From Mailhella sp. (lineage in GTDB: Bacteria; Desulfobacterota; Desulfovibrionia; Desulfovibrionales; Desulfovibrionaceae), in NCBI GenBank assembly GCA_017411945.1, contig JAFQPD010000024.1, positions 1 to 5,560 on the forward strand: DNA of 5,560 nt, read 5' to 3'. The translations under genes and the position numbers were made by a program. Below, piece by piece: positions 1-5,560 of the stretch (the first letter of the stretch is position 1; every line of letters begins with the position of its first letter). Under the pieces are notes generated by a model that saw only the letters and a program-made list of their open reading frames with translations, searched no databases and was not told the DNA's origin.

Positions 1-428
1 CCGGTGATGATGGTCACGGAAGAGGAGTAGGCGCGGTGCGTGAGCGGTATGCCCGCATAGGCGGGGCCGGCGATGGAGCTGGAGATGCCGGGCACTTCCT
101 CAAAAGGAACGCCGGCGTCCACGAGCTCTTCGGCTTCTTCGCCGCCGCGGCCGAATATATAGGGATCGCCGCCCTTCAGGCGGGCAACGACCTTGCCTTC
201 CTTCGCCTTGGCGACGAGGAGCTTGTTGATGTCGCCCTGCTTCATGGCGTGGTTGCCAGCTATCTTGCCGACGTAGATGAATTCGGCGTCGGGGCGGGCT
301 ATGGAGAGCAGTTCGTCGCTGGCGAGGTAGTCGTAGACGACCACGTCGGCTTCGGAAAGGACCTTTCTGCCTTTGCAGGTGAGCAGGCCGGGATCGCCGG
401 GGCCTGCGCCGATGAGATAAACGTACAT
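1..428 (-). CDS. cobA: Uroporphyrinogen-III C-methyltransferase (SUMT), N-terminal part, cut by window edge
   Basis: This enzyme transfers two methyl groups from S-adenosylmethionine to uroporphyrinogen III, giving precorrin-2, the branch point to siroheme and cobalamin; it acts in the cytoplasm. The frame is open from an ATG at 428-426 to the left edge, 142 codons. Visible family motifs are the SAM-binding loop GAGPGDPGLLT (residues 7-17), VGK..GNH (53-60), RLKGGDPYIFGRGGEE (83-98), VPGISS (112-117) and GIPLTHR (126-132), in the usual order and spacing. A GGAGG ribosome site at 437-433 lies 4 bases before the ATG and fixes the start. The C-terminal part is outside the window. In Desulfovibrio this gene is often fused to hemD (uroporphyrinogen-III synthase), but that cannot be judged here. 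It is divergent from the TauE-like gene. Other tetrapyrrole methyltransferases (CobI, CobM type) are less likely because the motifs match SUMT closely. Confidence 0.95.
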   Translation of the reverse strand, partial: MYVYLIGAGPGDPGLLTCKGRKVLSEADVVVYDYLASDELLSIARPDAEFIYVGKIAGNHAMKQGDINKLLVAKAKEGKVVARLKGGDPYIFGRGGEEAEELVDAGVPFEEVPGISSSIAGPAYAGIPLTHRAYSSSVTIIT

Positions 429-456
429 CCTTCCTCCGGGTCTTGGATTCGGGGGC

Positions 457-485
457 ATTGTACGGATAAAACAGGTCGGGAGCAA
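457..485 (-). promoter_or_regulatory. Sigma-70-like promoter of the SUMT gene
   Basis: Read on the minus strand, a -35 box TTGCTC (485-480) is separated by exactly 17 bases from a -10 box TACAAT (462-457), which matches the consensus at five of six positions. Transcription would start near 450, giving a short leader of about 20 bases with the GGAGG ribosome site. The -35 box matches only in its TTG part. The call rests on sequence resemblance and sensible placement. Confidence 0.65.
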
Positions 486-506
486 GACCTTCTGGTCACG
501 AAAAGC

Positions 507-536
507 CTGAAAGGCCGCAGGCAGAGGACGGATAAT
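507..536 (+). promoter_or_regulatory. Possible promoter of the TauE/SafE-like gene
   Basis: A -35-like CTGAAA (507-512, four of six consensus positions) lies 18 bases before a -10-like GATAAT (531-536, five of six). Transcription would begin near 543 and leave a leader of about 75 bases before the ATG at 617. The site is back to back with the SUMT promoter, the two -35 boxes being about 21 bases apart. A short inverted repeat, GACC-TTCT-GGTC (486-497), lies between them. This is a weak match judged by eye. Confidence 0.35.
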
Positions 537-616
537 GCGTTTCCTGCGCCTCCAGCGGCCTACATATGGACAAGAGGGAGTGCCGGGGCTAACATGGCAG
601 GAACGGGAGGCTATCT

Positions 617-1360
617 ATGGAAAGTTTATGGATATATGCCGCCATGTTCTTCGGCTGGGCTCTGGCCGGTGTGGCCGGAGGCGCGGCCGGCATCGGCACA
701 GGCATGACGGCCATGCCCCTGCTCATACTTCTGCTTCAGCCTTCAGACGTCATACTCGTGGCCACCCTGGGCGGCTTCGGCGCGGCCCTGCACGTTACAT
801 GGGCCTATCGCTCGAGCTTCCGCTGGGGGGACATGAGGCCGCTTTTCCTCGGCAGTCTGCCCGGCATCGCCGCCGGTGCGCTCACGCTGAAGGCTGTGTC
901 TGTTCCCGTCCTCCAGCTCCTGCTGGGCTTTGTCCTCCTTTCATTCATCGTTTTCCAGCTCCTGCGGAGGCGGCGGCAGCTCAGGCTTCCGGATTCGCCG
1001 TCCGTCGGCCTTCTGGCGGGCTTCCTCTGCGGCTTCACCGGCGCATCCGTGGCCATTCCGGGCGCGCCGCTCGGCATCTATGTCATCCTGCGCGGATGGG
1101 ATACGGACAGGAGCCGGGGCAATATGAGCCTGTACTTCGTGTTCATCATGGGGCTTTCCGTACTGGCGCAGGCTGCGGCGGGCCTCTGTACCATGCGCAT
1201 ACTCAGCATAGGCCTTGCCTGCGCTGTGGGGAGCATGGCTGGACAGAGCATGGGCGTTCGGCTCGGCCGCGGCATGGATACATCCGTCCTGCATATGCTC
1301 ATCCTTGTTTTCATATGCGCCTCGGCCTTCATGCTCCTGTGGCGGGCCCTCGGCCTGTGA
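617..1360 (+). CDS. TauE/SafE (TSUP) family membrane transporter, putative sulfite/organosulfur exporter
   Basis: This 247-residue protein is almost entirely hydrophobic, with about eight likely membrane segments (near residues 5-25, 30-60, 75-90, 98-116, 129-157, 161-182, 183-205 and 220-243). It has the internal duplication of the family: a glycine-rich motif followed by proline occurs near residues 20-34 (GGAAGIG then MPLL) and again near 131-152 (GLLAGF..GFTG then IPGAPLG). A basic, polar loop (RRRRQLRLPDS, 117-127) separates the halves. Family members move sulfite, sulfoacetate or other small anions across the inner membrane; the substrate here cannot be read from sequence. The start is set by GGGAGG (605-610), 6 bases before the ATG. 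Length is normal for the family. The divergent SUMT gene feeds siroheme synthesis, which makes a sulfur role attractive but unproven. Confidence 0.85.
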   Translation: MESLWIYAAMFFGWALAGVAGGAAGIGTGMTAMPLLILLLQPSDVILVATLGGFGAALHVTWAYRSSFRWGDMRPLFLGSLPGIAAGALTLKAVSVPVLQLLLGFVLLSFIVFQLLRRRRQLRLPDSPSVGLLAGFLCGFTGASVAIPGAPLGIYVILRGWDTDRSRGNMSLYFVFIMGLSVLAQAAAGLCTMRILSIGLACAVGSMAGQSMGVRLGRGMDTSVLHMLILVFICASAFMLLWRALGL

Positions 1361-1390
1361 GCCTTCCTGCAACGCTTTGAAAGAAAAAAG

Positions 1391-1449
1391 CCTTCCCGGC
1401 CTCTTCCCAATCCGCCGGGCAGTGTTTATCTTCTGCTTTCCGGGGAAGG
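1391..1449 (+). other. Intergenic nested inverted repeats, possible weak terminator
   Basis: The gap between the TauE-like and Tim44-like genes holds two overlapping inverted repeats. The inner one is CCCGGC (1395-1400) with GCCGGG (1414-1419), loop 13 bases. The outer one is CCTTCCC (1391-1397) with GGGAAGG (1443-1449). They share bases 1395-1397, so both cannot form completely at once. Neither is followed by a clean T-run on the plus strand (only GTTTATCTTC), so termination would be weak. A poor promoter match for the next gene (TTCCCA 1404-1409, 17 bases, TATCTT 1427-1432) overlaps the repeats. Confidence 0.3.
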
Positions 1450-1495
1450 AGAGTGCCCCGGCTTCCACCATCTAGAATCAAGGAATATCGACACT

Positions 1496-2449
1496 ATGAA
1501 CACTTGGAAAAAGCTCGCCCTCTGCGCCGCCTGTTTCGCCGCCATCTCTTTTGCCATGCCGGACTATGCGGATGCCGCACGCCTCGGCCGCGGCCGCAGC
1601 TTCGGCAGCTCCTCCATCATGAAGAATCCTGCTCCTGCGCCTTCCGGCATCAAGAGCGGCGCCAGCTCCGCCACCACCATGAACCGCCAGGCCACCGGCC
1701 AGCAGAACGCCAGCGGCGGTGCCGCCGCCATGACGCAGAACCGCGGCGGCCTCTTCGGCGGCCTGTTCGGCGGCCTCCTCGCCGGCACGCTCCTCGGCTC
1801 CCTGTTCAGCGGCACCGGCTTCGGCGGCGCCATCGGCAGCTTCATGAACATACTTCTGTTCGTGGCCCTCGGTTTCTTCGCCATGCGCCTTTTCCGCCGT
1901 TTTCGCGGCGGTCAGGAAGAACGCAGTCAGGACTGGCAGGAACGCTCCTATGAGCAGCGACAGCCTTTCGGTCAGAACCAGTACGGCCAGAGCCAGTCTC
2001 AGGGCTCCGCGTGGGACGCCCTGCGCTCCGAACCTCAGGCCGCCCGGCAGAACGCCGCTGAAGAAGTGAGCGCAGTGCCCGCCGACTTCGACCAGGACGA
2101 GTTCCTGCGCGGCGCCAAGGCCGCCTATACCCGCCTGCAGGCTTCGTGGGACCGCCGCGACCTCAACGATATCGCCAACTTCGCCACTGAAGACGTGATG
2201 GCTGAACTGCGCGAACAGGCCGCTTCCGATCCCGAGCCCTCCAAGACCGAGATCCTGCTCGTGAACGCCTCCCTGCTCGAAGTGCGCGACGAGGGCGACA
2301 AGCGTCGCGTGGCCGTGTACTTCGACGTGCTCATGCGAGAGAACCAGAATGCAGCCCACCCCGAACAGGTGCGTGAGGTGTGGCACTTCGTCTGCTCCAC
2401 CGCCGCTGGCGACAGCTGGAAGCTCGACGGCATACAGCAGCTTGCCTAA
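1496..2449 (+). CDS. Exported, membrane-anchored Tim44-like domain protein
   Basis: This 317-residue protein has the layout of bacterial Tim44-like proteins. A signal peptide (residues 1-27, KK then a hydrophobic core, cleavage likely after ADA) leads into the family-typical RLGRGRSFGSSS (29-40). Next come a low-complexity Ser/Ala/Gln stretch, a Gly/Leu/Phe-rich hydrophobic region (84-112), a likely membrane segment (about 115-130) closed by basic RLFRRFRGG, a Gln-rich linker (about 139-185), and a C-terminal Tim44-like domain (about 196-317). The domain includes FLRGAKAAYTRLQASWDRRDL and VWHFV..TAAGDSWKLDGIQQL. In mitochondria Tim44 tethers Hsp70 to the import channel; most bacterial relatives have no settled function, and a scaffold or adaptor role in the envelope is inference. 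An AAGGA ribosome site (1480-1484) is 11 bases before the ATG. A strong terminator ends the unit. The family call is firm, the function is not. Confidence 0.82.
   Translation: MNTWKKLALCAACFAAISFAMPDYADAARLGRGRSFGSSSIMKNPAPAPSGIKSGASSATTMNRQATGQQNASGGAAAMTQNRGGLFGGLFGGLLAGTLLGSLFSGTGFGGAIGSFMNILLFVALGFFAMRLFRRFRGGQEERSQDWQERSYEQRQPFGQNQYGQSQSQGSAWDALRSEPQAARQNAAEEVSAVPADFDQDEFLRGAKAAYTRLQASWDRRDLNDIANFATEDVMAELREQAASDPEPSKTEILLVNASLLEVRDEGDKRRVAVYFDVLMRENQNAAHPEQVREVWHFVCSTAAGDSWKLDGIQQLA
1745..1780 (+). repeat. Three tandem 12-base repeats encoding Gly-Gly-Leu-Phe/Leu
   Basis: Three head-to-tail, in-frame units of GGCGGCCTSTTC type (1745-1756, 1757-1768, 1769-1780; the last ends CTCCTC) encode GGLF-GGLF-GGLL, residues 84-95 of the Tim44-like protein. 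They start its glycine-rich hydrophobic region. The units differ at one or two bases, so the array is a slightly diverged microrepeat inside the gene. Confidence 0.75.
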
Positions 2450-2475
2450 GCGCGCAACTCCTTGGCGAAAGTTCT

Positions 2476-2506
2476 GGCCTCCGGGAAACCGGGGGCCTTT
2501 TCTTTT
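2476..2506 (+). terminator. Strong intrinsic terminator after the Tim44-like gene
   Basis: A 9-bp stem, GGCCTCCGG (2476-2484) with CCGGGGGCC (2489-2497) including one G-T wobble, closes on a GAAA tetraloop and is followed at once by TTTTCTTTT (2498-2506). It begins 27 bases after the TAA of the Tim44-like gene. It has all the parts of a Rho-independent terminator and separates this gene from the next. Confidence 0.92.
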
Positions 2507-2638
2507 GCCGCGCACTAGTTTCTTCAGCCCCGGATGATAAGCATGGCTTTCTCATGTTCGGGCAGGCTCCTTTCTCAGCGCAGGGGTGCTAGCCTTGTCC
2601 CAGCCCTCGGATATCCCCGGGCTCGACTTCTTACCAGC

Positions 2639-2644
2639 GAGGGA
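2639..2644 (+). promoter_or_regulatory. Ribosome binding site deciding the start at 2649
   Basis: GAGGGA lies 4 bases before the ATG at 2649. The frame stays open upstream to a GTG at 2586, but that would put 21 non-hydrophobic residues in front of a textbook signal peptide, so the ATG at 2649 is preferred. No convincing promoter was found between the terminator at 2506 and this site. Confidence 0.6.
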
Positions 2645-2648
2645 CAGC

Positions 2649-3398
2649 ATGAAGAAGATACTCCCCGTCCTTGCGTTCCTGGTCCTTGCCCTTCCGTGCA
2701 TCGCCGATGCCGGATGGGAGCTGGTGCGCGGCTCCGGCCCGCAGGCATCCTTTGAATCTTCGGCACGGCCCGAAGTGGCGGTGAAGGCCGCACCGGGCTT
2801 TTCAACGGTGGCGCAGGGCAAGATGACAGTGCTCCTGCACGAAGGGAACAGCCTCACGACCTATCTTGACGGCACTGTCTGGTACTGCCTCAGCGCCCAC
2901 GGCGACCATGCCCAGCTTGCCGTGGCCCTTGCCGATGCCGGCGGCGAAGCATGGTATCCCGGCATGCTCGGTTCCAGTCTGGAATCCGCGGAGATACTCT
3001 ATTCCTGCGGGCCGGAACGCCCCGGCTCCGTGACCCAGCGCGTTTTTGTGCGGCAGGTGCAGCTCGACCCGTGGATGCAGGCCTTTAAGGCGGCGGATGC
3101 GGGCTGGAACGGGAGCCTGCTGGTGAGCCAGTACGAATGGCTGGACAGCTCAAGCGAGAACAAGCTCCTCGTGGAGTATCGCGAGCCGCTGAACTCCGAG
3201 AAGTGCCCGGTCATCATCCCGGAAGAGCTGGATAAGTTCATAGACCGGGCCAACGTTTCCTTCTCGGCGCGATTCGCCGGCGAAGGACATGTCGAGGCAT
3301 CGTCCATCACTCCGTATCCGTGGAACAGCGAGAATGTTTCGTCTCGCCTCCTGAGCGAAGTGCTGGGAGCGGCGGACAGGTCTGCAGGCTCGCGCTGA
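2649..3398 (+). CDS. Secreted/periplasmic protein of unknown function (DUF4851-like?)
   Basis: This 249-residue protein starts with a clear signal peptide: MKK, a hydrophobic core (residues 4-17), then cleavage probably after ADA (19-21). A cysteine at 17 lies in the core, but the residues before it (ALP) do not form a normal lipobox, so a lipoprotein is less likely. The mature part has mixed polar and hydrophobic character with no further membrane segment: SSARPEVAVKAAPGFSTVAQG (37-57), a Trp/Tyr-rich middle (WYC 78-80, AWYPGML 101-107), and cysteines at 80, 120 and 186. I see no catalytic motif. The opening resembles, from memory, the DUF4851 family known mainly from Desulfovibrio; this is tentative. 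It stands alone between a strong terminator and a tandem terminator pair, so it is probably transcribed alone. That it is a real gene is well supported by the signal peptide, ribosome site and terminators. Confidence 0.75.
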   Translation: MKKILPVLAFLVLALPCIADAGWELVRGSGPQASFESSARPEVAVKAAPGFSTVAQGKMTVLLHEGNSLTTYLDGTVWYCLSAHGDHAQLAVALADAGGEAWYPGMLGSSLESAEILYSCGPERPGSVTQRVFVRQVQLDPWMQAFKAADAGWNGSLLVSQYEWLDSSSENKLLVEYREPLNSEKCPVIIPEELDKFIDRANVSFSARFAGEGHVEASSITPYPWNSENVSSRLLSEVLGAADRSAGSR

Positions 3399-3403
3399 GC
3401 CTG

Positions 3404-3422
3404 AAGGAGCCGCGCTCCTTTT
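3404..3422 (+). terminator. First hairpin of a tandem terminator pair
   Basis: AAGGAGC (3404-3410) pairs perfectly with GCTCCTT (3414-3420) across a CGC loop, 5 bases after the TGA of the secreted-protein gene. Only two more Ts follow the stem before C, so by itself it would be a modest terminator. Confidence 0.55.
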
Positions 3423-3426
3423 CCGC

Positions 3427-3451
3427 AGGCGGGGCACTGCCCCGCCTTTTT
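3427..3451 (+). terminator. Second, stronger hairpin of the tandem pair
   Basis: GGCGGGGC (3428-3435) pairs perfectly with GCCCCGCC (3439-3446) across an ACT loop, extended by an A-T pair (3427/3447), and TTTTT (3447-3451) follows. It is a standard Rho-independent terminator and insulates htpG from upstream transcription. Confidence 0.92.
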
Positions 3452-3463
3452 CTGTGCATGGAC

Positions 3464-3491
3464 CTTGACGTCGGACGGCCCGGCCTTATCT
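3464..3491 (+). promoter_or_regulatory. Heat-shock (sigma-32-like) promoter candidate for htpG
   Basis: CTTGACG (3464-3470) and CCTTATCT (3484-3491), 13 bases apart, resemble the sigma-32 elements CTTGAAA and CCCCATNT; the -10 part agrees at five of seven defined bases. The same bases also give a poorer sigma-70 reading (TTGACG, 16 bases, TATCTG). It lies just after the terminator and about 93 bases before the htpG start, as expected for a separately controlled heat-shock gene. No CIRCE operator was seen. Confidence 0.5.
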
Positions 3492-3513
3492 GGAAAAGGA
3501 CTTCCAAGTTTTC

Positions 3514-3559
3514 GGAACGGGCGGCCCGCCTCTTCGCCATTGCCCGGGCAGCCCGTTCC
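3514..3559 (+). repeat. Inverted repeat in the htpG leader
   Basis: GGAACGGGC (3514-3522) and GCCCGTTCC (3551-3559) are perfect 9-base inverted copies separated by 28 bases. The spacer ends in a 10-base palindrome, TGCCCGGGCA (3541-3550), directly against the right arm. In RNA they would form a stem ending 11 bases before the htpG ribosome site. No T-run follows, so this is not a terminator. It could be a leader structure or a protein-binding site. Confidence 0.6.
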
Positions 3560-3570
3560 CGCATACTATC

Positions 3571-3576
3571 AGGAGA
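3571..3576 (+). promoter_or_regulatory. Ribosome binding site deciding the htpG start
   Basis: AGGAGA is 7 bases before the ATG at 3584. The frame is open upstream to 3320, but that extension would overlap the preceding gene and run through both terminator hairpins, and HtpG family proteins begin close to this ATG. Confidence 0.85.
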
Positions 3577-3583
3577 CAGCACC

Positions 3584-5554
3584 ATGCCTGAAACTACGCA
3601 TCAGTTTCGCGCGGAAACGTGCAAACTGCTCAATATCCTTACCCATTCTCTCTATACCAATCACGAGATCTTCCTGCGGGAACTGCTTTCCAACGCCTCC
3701 GACGCACTGGAGAAGGTGCGCTTCCTGCAGGCCACCGGCGCCGCCGTGCGCGACGCGGAACTGCCCCTTGAGATACGCATCAGCTCCGACAGGGAGAACC
3801 ATGTGCTCACCATCGCCGATACCGGCATAGGCATGAGCGAGCAGGAGATGATAGACAATCTCGGCACCATCGCCCGTTCCGGCTCCGAACAGTTCCTGAA
3901 GGAACGCGAAGGCGAGAAGCCTGCCGACGCCGAGCTGGTGCAGGAAGGGGAGGACGGCGAAGAGGCCATCGTCGAACACGACGACTCCAAGCCCAGCGAC
4001 GCCGCCCAGATCATCGGCCGCTTCGGCATCGGCTTCTATTCCGTGTTCATGGTGGCGAAGAAGGTGGAAGTGACCTCCGTGCCCGCCAGCGGCGACGGCT
4101 CCGCACATGTGTGGACCTCCGAAGGCACGGGCTCCTTCACGCTGCGCGCTCTTTCCGGCGCGGAAGCCGAGGGCCTGAAGCGCGGCACCAGCGTGAAGAT
4201 CTTCCTGCGCGACGACGCCCGCGAGTACGAAGAGAAGTGGCGCATCGAGAGCGCCATCCGCAAGCATTCCAACTTCCTGCCCTTCGCCATCGAACTGGAC
4301 GGCAGCCGCGTGAACACCACGGCCGCCCTGTGGCGCGAGCCCAAGTTCTCCATCACCAAGGAACAGTACAACGACTTCTATAAGTTCCTGACCTACGACC
4401 AGACCGAACCTCTGGACGTGGTACACTTCTCTGTTGACGCTCCCGTGCAGTTCAACTGCCTGCTCTACATCCCCGGCACGGCCGTGGACGTGTTCGACGA
4501 ACGCAAGGACGAATGGGGCCCCGACCTCTATGTGCGCCGTGTGCTCATCGACCGCCGCAACAAGGAGCTCCTGCCCAACTGGTTCGCCTTCATGAAGGGC
4601 GTGGTGGACACCGAAGACCTTCCCCTGAACATCTCCCGCGAGACGCTTCAGGAAAACACCGTCCTGCGCAAGATATCGCAGACCGCCACCCGCCAGCTCC
4701 TCACCCATTTCGAGCGCATGGCCAAGGCCGAACCTGAGAAGTACGAAAAGATCTGGAAGCTCCACGGCCGCTACCTGAAGTTCGGCTTCGACAGCTACCA
4801 GCACCGCGACCGCGTGGCCGCCCTCCTGCGCTACGCCACCTCCGCCCAGGAAGAGAAGCTCTCCAGCCTCGACGACTACATCTCCCGCATGAAGCCCGAG
4901 CAGAAGGAGATCTGGTATGTGGCAGGCTCCACGCTGGAAGCCGCCAAGGTGAACCCGCACCTCTCCCGCTTCCGCCGCAAGGGCATCGAAGTGCTCTTCC
5001 TCACCGATCCGGTGGACGAGTTCGCCCTTGAAGCCCTCATGCAGTACAAGGAACACGGCTTCAAGTCCGTTGAGCTGGCCGATGCCGCCGCGCTGGACGC
5101 CTTCCCCGACGTGGAAGGAGCCGAGCCCAAGCCCGAACCGCTCTCCGAGGAAAAGAAGCCTGAGCTCGATGCCCTCGTCGCCGCCGTGAAGGACATACTC
5201 GGCGATCAGGTGAAGGACGTGCGCGTCACCGAACGCCCCATCGACGCTCCTGCCTGCCTCGTTTCTGCCGACGGCGTTTCCTCCTCCATGGAAAAGCTGA
5301 TGCGCGTCATGCAGAAGAGCGACGGCATACCGCAGAAGATCTTCGAACTGAACCCCGACCACAGCCTCGTGCGCGCTCTCATGGGCATCTGCGCCGCCGA
5401 CGCTTCCGATCCCATGCTCAAGGACATGGTGAACAGCCTTTTCGACAGCACTCTCCTGCTCGACGGCTACATGAACGATCCTTTTGCCATGGCGGAGCGC
5501 AGTATGCGTCTTCTCAAACAGGCCGCGGGATGGTATTCTGACCTCCGCAAGTAA
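3584..5554 (+). CDS. htpG: HtpG, bacterial Hsp90 molecular chaperone
   Basis: This cytoplasmic ATP-driven dimeric chaperone remodels client proteins, in bacteria often together with DnaK. The 656-residue protein is complete. The N-terminal ATPase domain (about 1-245) has all family motifs: ELLSNASDAL (33-42, with the catalytic Glu33 that matches E. coli Glu34), DTGIGM (79-84), NLGTIARSG (92-100), GRFGIGFYS (145-153) and RGTSV (200-204). The middle domain (about 250-525) holds DLPLNISRETLQ (345-356), whose Arg352 should be the ATP-contacting arginine. The C-terminal dimerisation domain (about 530-656) lacks the eukaryotic MEEVD tail, as usual in bacteria. It is slightly longer than the 624-residue E. 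coli protein. Most of the excess is an acidic insertion around residues 106-140, between the lid segment and the GRFGIGFYS motif. A heat-shock-like promoter and a structured leader precede it. Its terminator would lie beyond the right edge, only six bases after the stop. Confidence 0.98.
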   Translation: MPETTHQFRAETCKLLNILTHSLYTNHEIFLRELLSNASDALEKVRFLQATGAAVRDAELPLEIRISSDRENHVLTIADTGIGMSEQEMIDNLGTIARSGSEQFLKEREGEKPADAELVQEGEDGEEAIVEHDDSKPSDAAQIIGRFGIGFYSVFMVAKKVEVTSVPASGDGSAHVWTSEGTGSFTLRALSGAEAEGLKRGTSVKIFLRDDAREYEEKWRIESAIRKHSNFLPFAIELDGSRVNTTAALWREPKFSITKEQYNDFYKFLTYDQTEPLDVVHFSVDAPVQFNCLLYIPGTAVDVFDERKDEWGPDLYVRRVLIDRRNKELLPNWFAFMKGVVDTEDLPLNISRETLQENTVLRKISQTATRQLLTHFERMAKAEPEKYEKIWKLHGRYLKFGFDSYQHRDRVAALLRYATSAQEEKLSSLDDYISRMKPEQKEIWYVAGSTLEAAKVNPHLSRFRRKGIEVLFLTDPVDEFALEALMQYKEHGFKSVELADAAALDAFPDVEGAEPKPEPLSEEKKPELDALVAAVKDILGDQVKDVRVTERPIDAPACLVSADGVSSSMEKLMRVMQKSDGIPQKIFELNPDHSLVRALMGICAADASDPMLKDMVNSLFDSTLLLDGYMNDPFAMAERSMRLLKQAAGWYSDLRK

Positions 5555-5560
5555 GCCAGC

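Noticed and set aside
505..522. GCCTG...CAGGC inverted repeat in the divergent region
   Set aside because: Only 5 bp with no T-run; common by chance in GC-rich DNA.
566..592. An 8-codon mini-frame ahead of the transporter (possible leader peptide)
   Set aside because: It has no ribosome binding site and no regulatory codon pattern; chance occurrence is more likely.
36..707. A 223-codon plus-strand frame over the SUMT gene
   Set aside because: It lies opposite clear SUMT motifs and runs across the divergent promoters into the transporter gene; no protein family resemblance.
535..1380. A 281-codon plus-strand frame overlapping the transporter
   Set aside because: Arg/His/Pro/Ala-rich out-of-frame translation. 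The overlapping frame at 617-1360 shows membrane segments and TSUP motifs and has a good ribosome site.
1473..1478. TAGAAT as a -10 box for the Tim44-like gene
   Set aside because: No acceptable -35 box lies upstream, and the transcript would begin at or after the ribosome site.
1478..2515. A 345-codon open frame on the minus strand opposite the Tim44-like gene
   Set aside because: Low-complexity Ala/Gly/Glu composition; it would cross the strong terminator and conflicts with the well-supported plus-strand gene.
3540..3569. A second htpG promoter (TTGCCC, 18 bases, TACTAT)
   Set aside because: Transcription would start at about the ribosome site, leaving almost no leader, and both boxes are weak.
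3320..3583. An N-terminal extension of HtpG by 88 residues
   Set aside because: It would overlap the preceding gene and two terminators. The AGGAGA site and family N-terminus both place the start at 3584.
3569..5362. A 597-codon open frame on the minus strand opposite htpG
   Set aside because: Its translation is rich in Gly, His, Val and Leu with no family motif, and it mirrors htpG codons. Long antisense frames are expected opposite GC-rich genes with strong codon bias.

Overview
The window is a GC-rich (roughly 60% by eye), densely coded piece of bacterial chromosome. It holds five protein genes, one cut by the left edge, and no sign of mobile DNA, CRISPR or RNA genes. The gene set suggests a Gram-negative, probably a Desulfovibrionaceae-type sulfite/sulfate reducer: a siroheme/cobalamin-pathway methyltransferase, a TauE/SafE-type transporter, a secreted Tim44-domain protein, a secreted protein of a possibly Desulfovibrio-restricted type, and HtpG. 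This taxonomic guess is an inference from gene content and protein style, not from a marker gene.

Layout: positions 1-428 (minus strand) hold the N-terminal 142 residues of uroporphyrinogen-III C-methyltransferase (cobA/SUMT). It reads leftward out of the window from a good sigma-70-like promoter at 457-485. Back to back with it, on the plus strand, a TauE/SafE (TSUP) membrane transporter occupies 617-1360. After a 135-base gap with weak inverted repeats comes an exported, membrane-anchored Tim44-like protein (1496-2449), closed by a strong terminator (2476-2506). A secreted protein of unknown function (2649-3398) follows, closed by two hairpins in tandem (3404-3451). The last gene, htpG (3584-5554), encodes the bacterial Hsp90. 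It has its own heat-shock-like promoter candidate (3464-3491) and a 9-bp inverted repeat in its leader.

The terminators divide the plus strand into separate units, so the genes do not look like one operon. The one plausible functional link is the divergent pair. Siroheme, made through the SUMT reaction, is the cofactor of sulfite reductases, and TSUP proteins include exporters of sulfite and sulfonates. Nothing here amounts to a clearly new biological system. The points most worth a second look are the acidic insertion in the HtpG ATP-lid region, the structured htpG leader, the divergent sulfur-linked control region, and the uncharacterised secreted protein.
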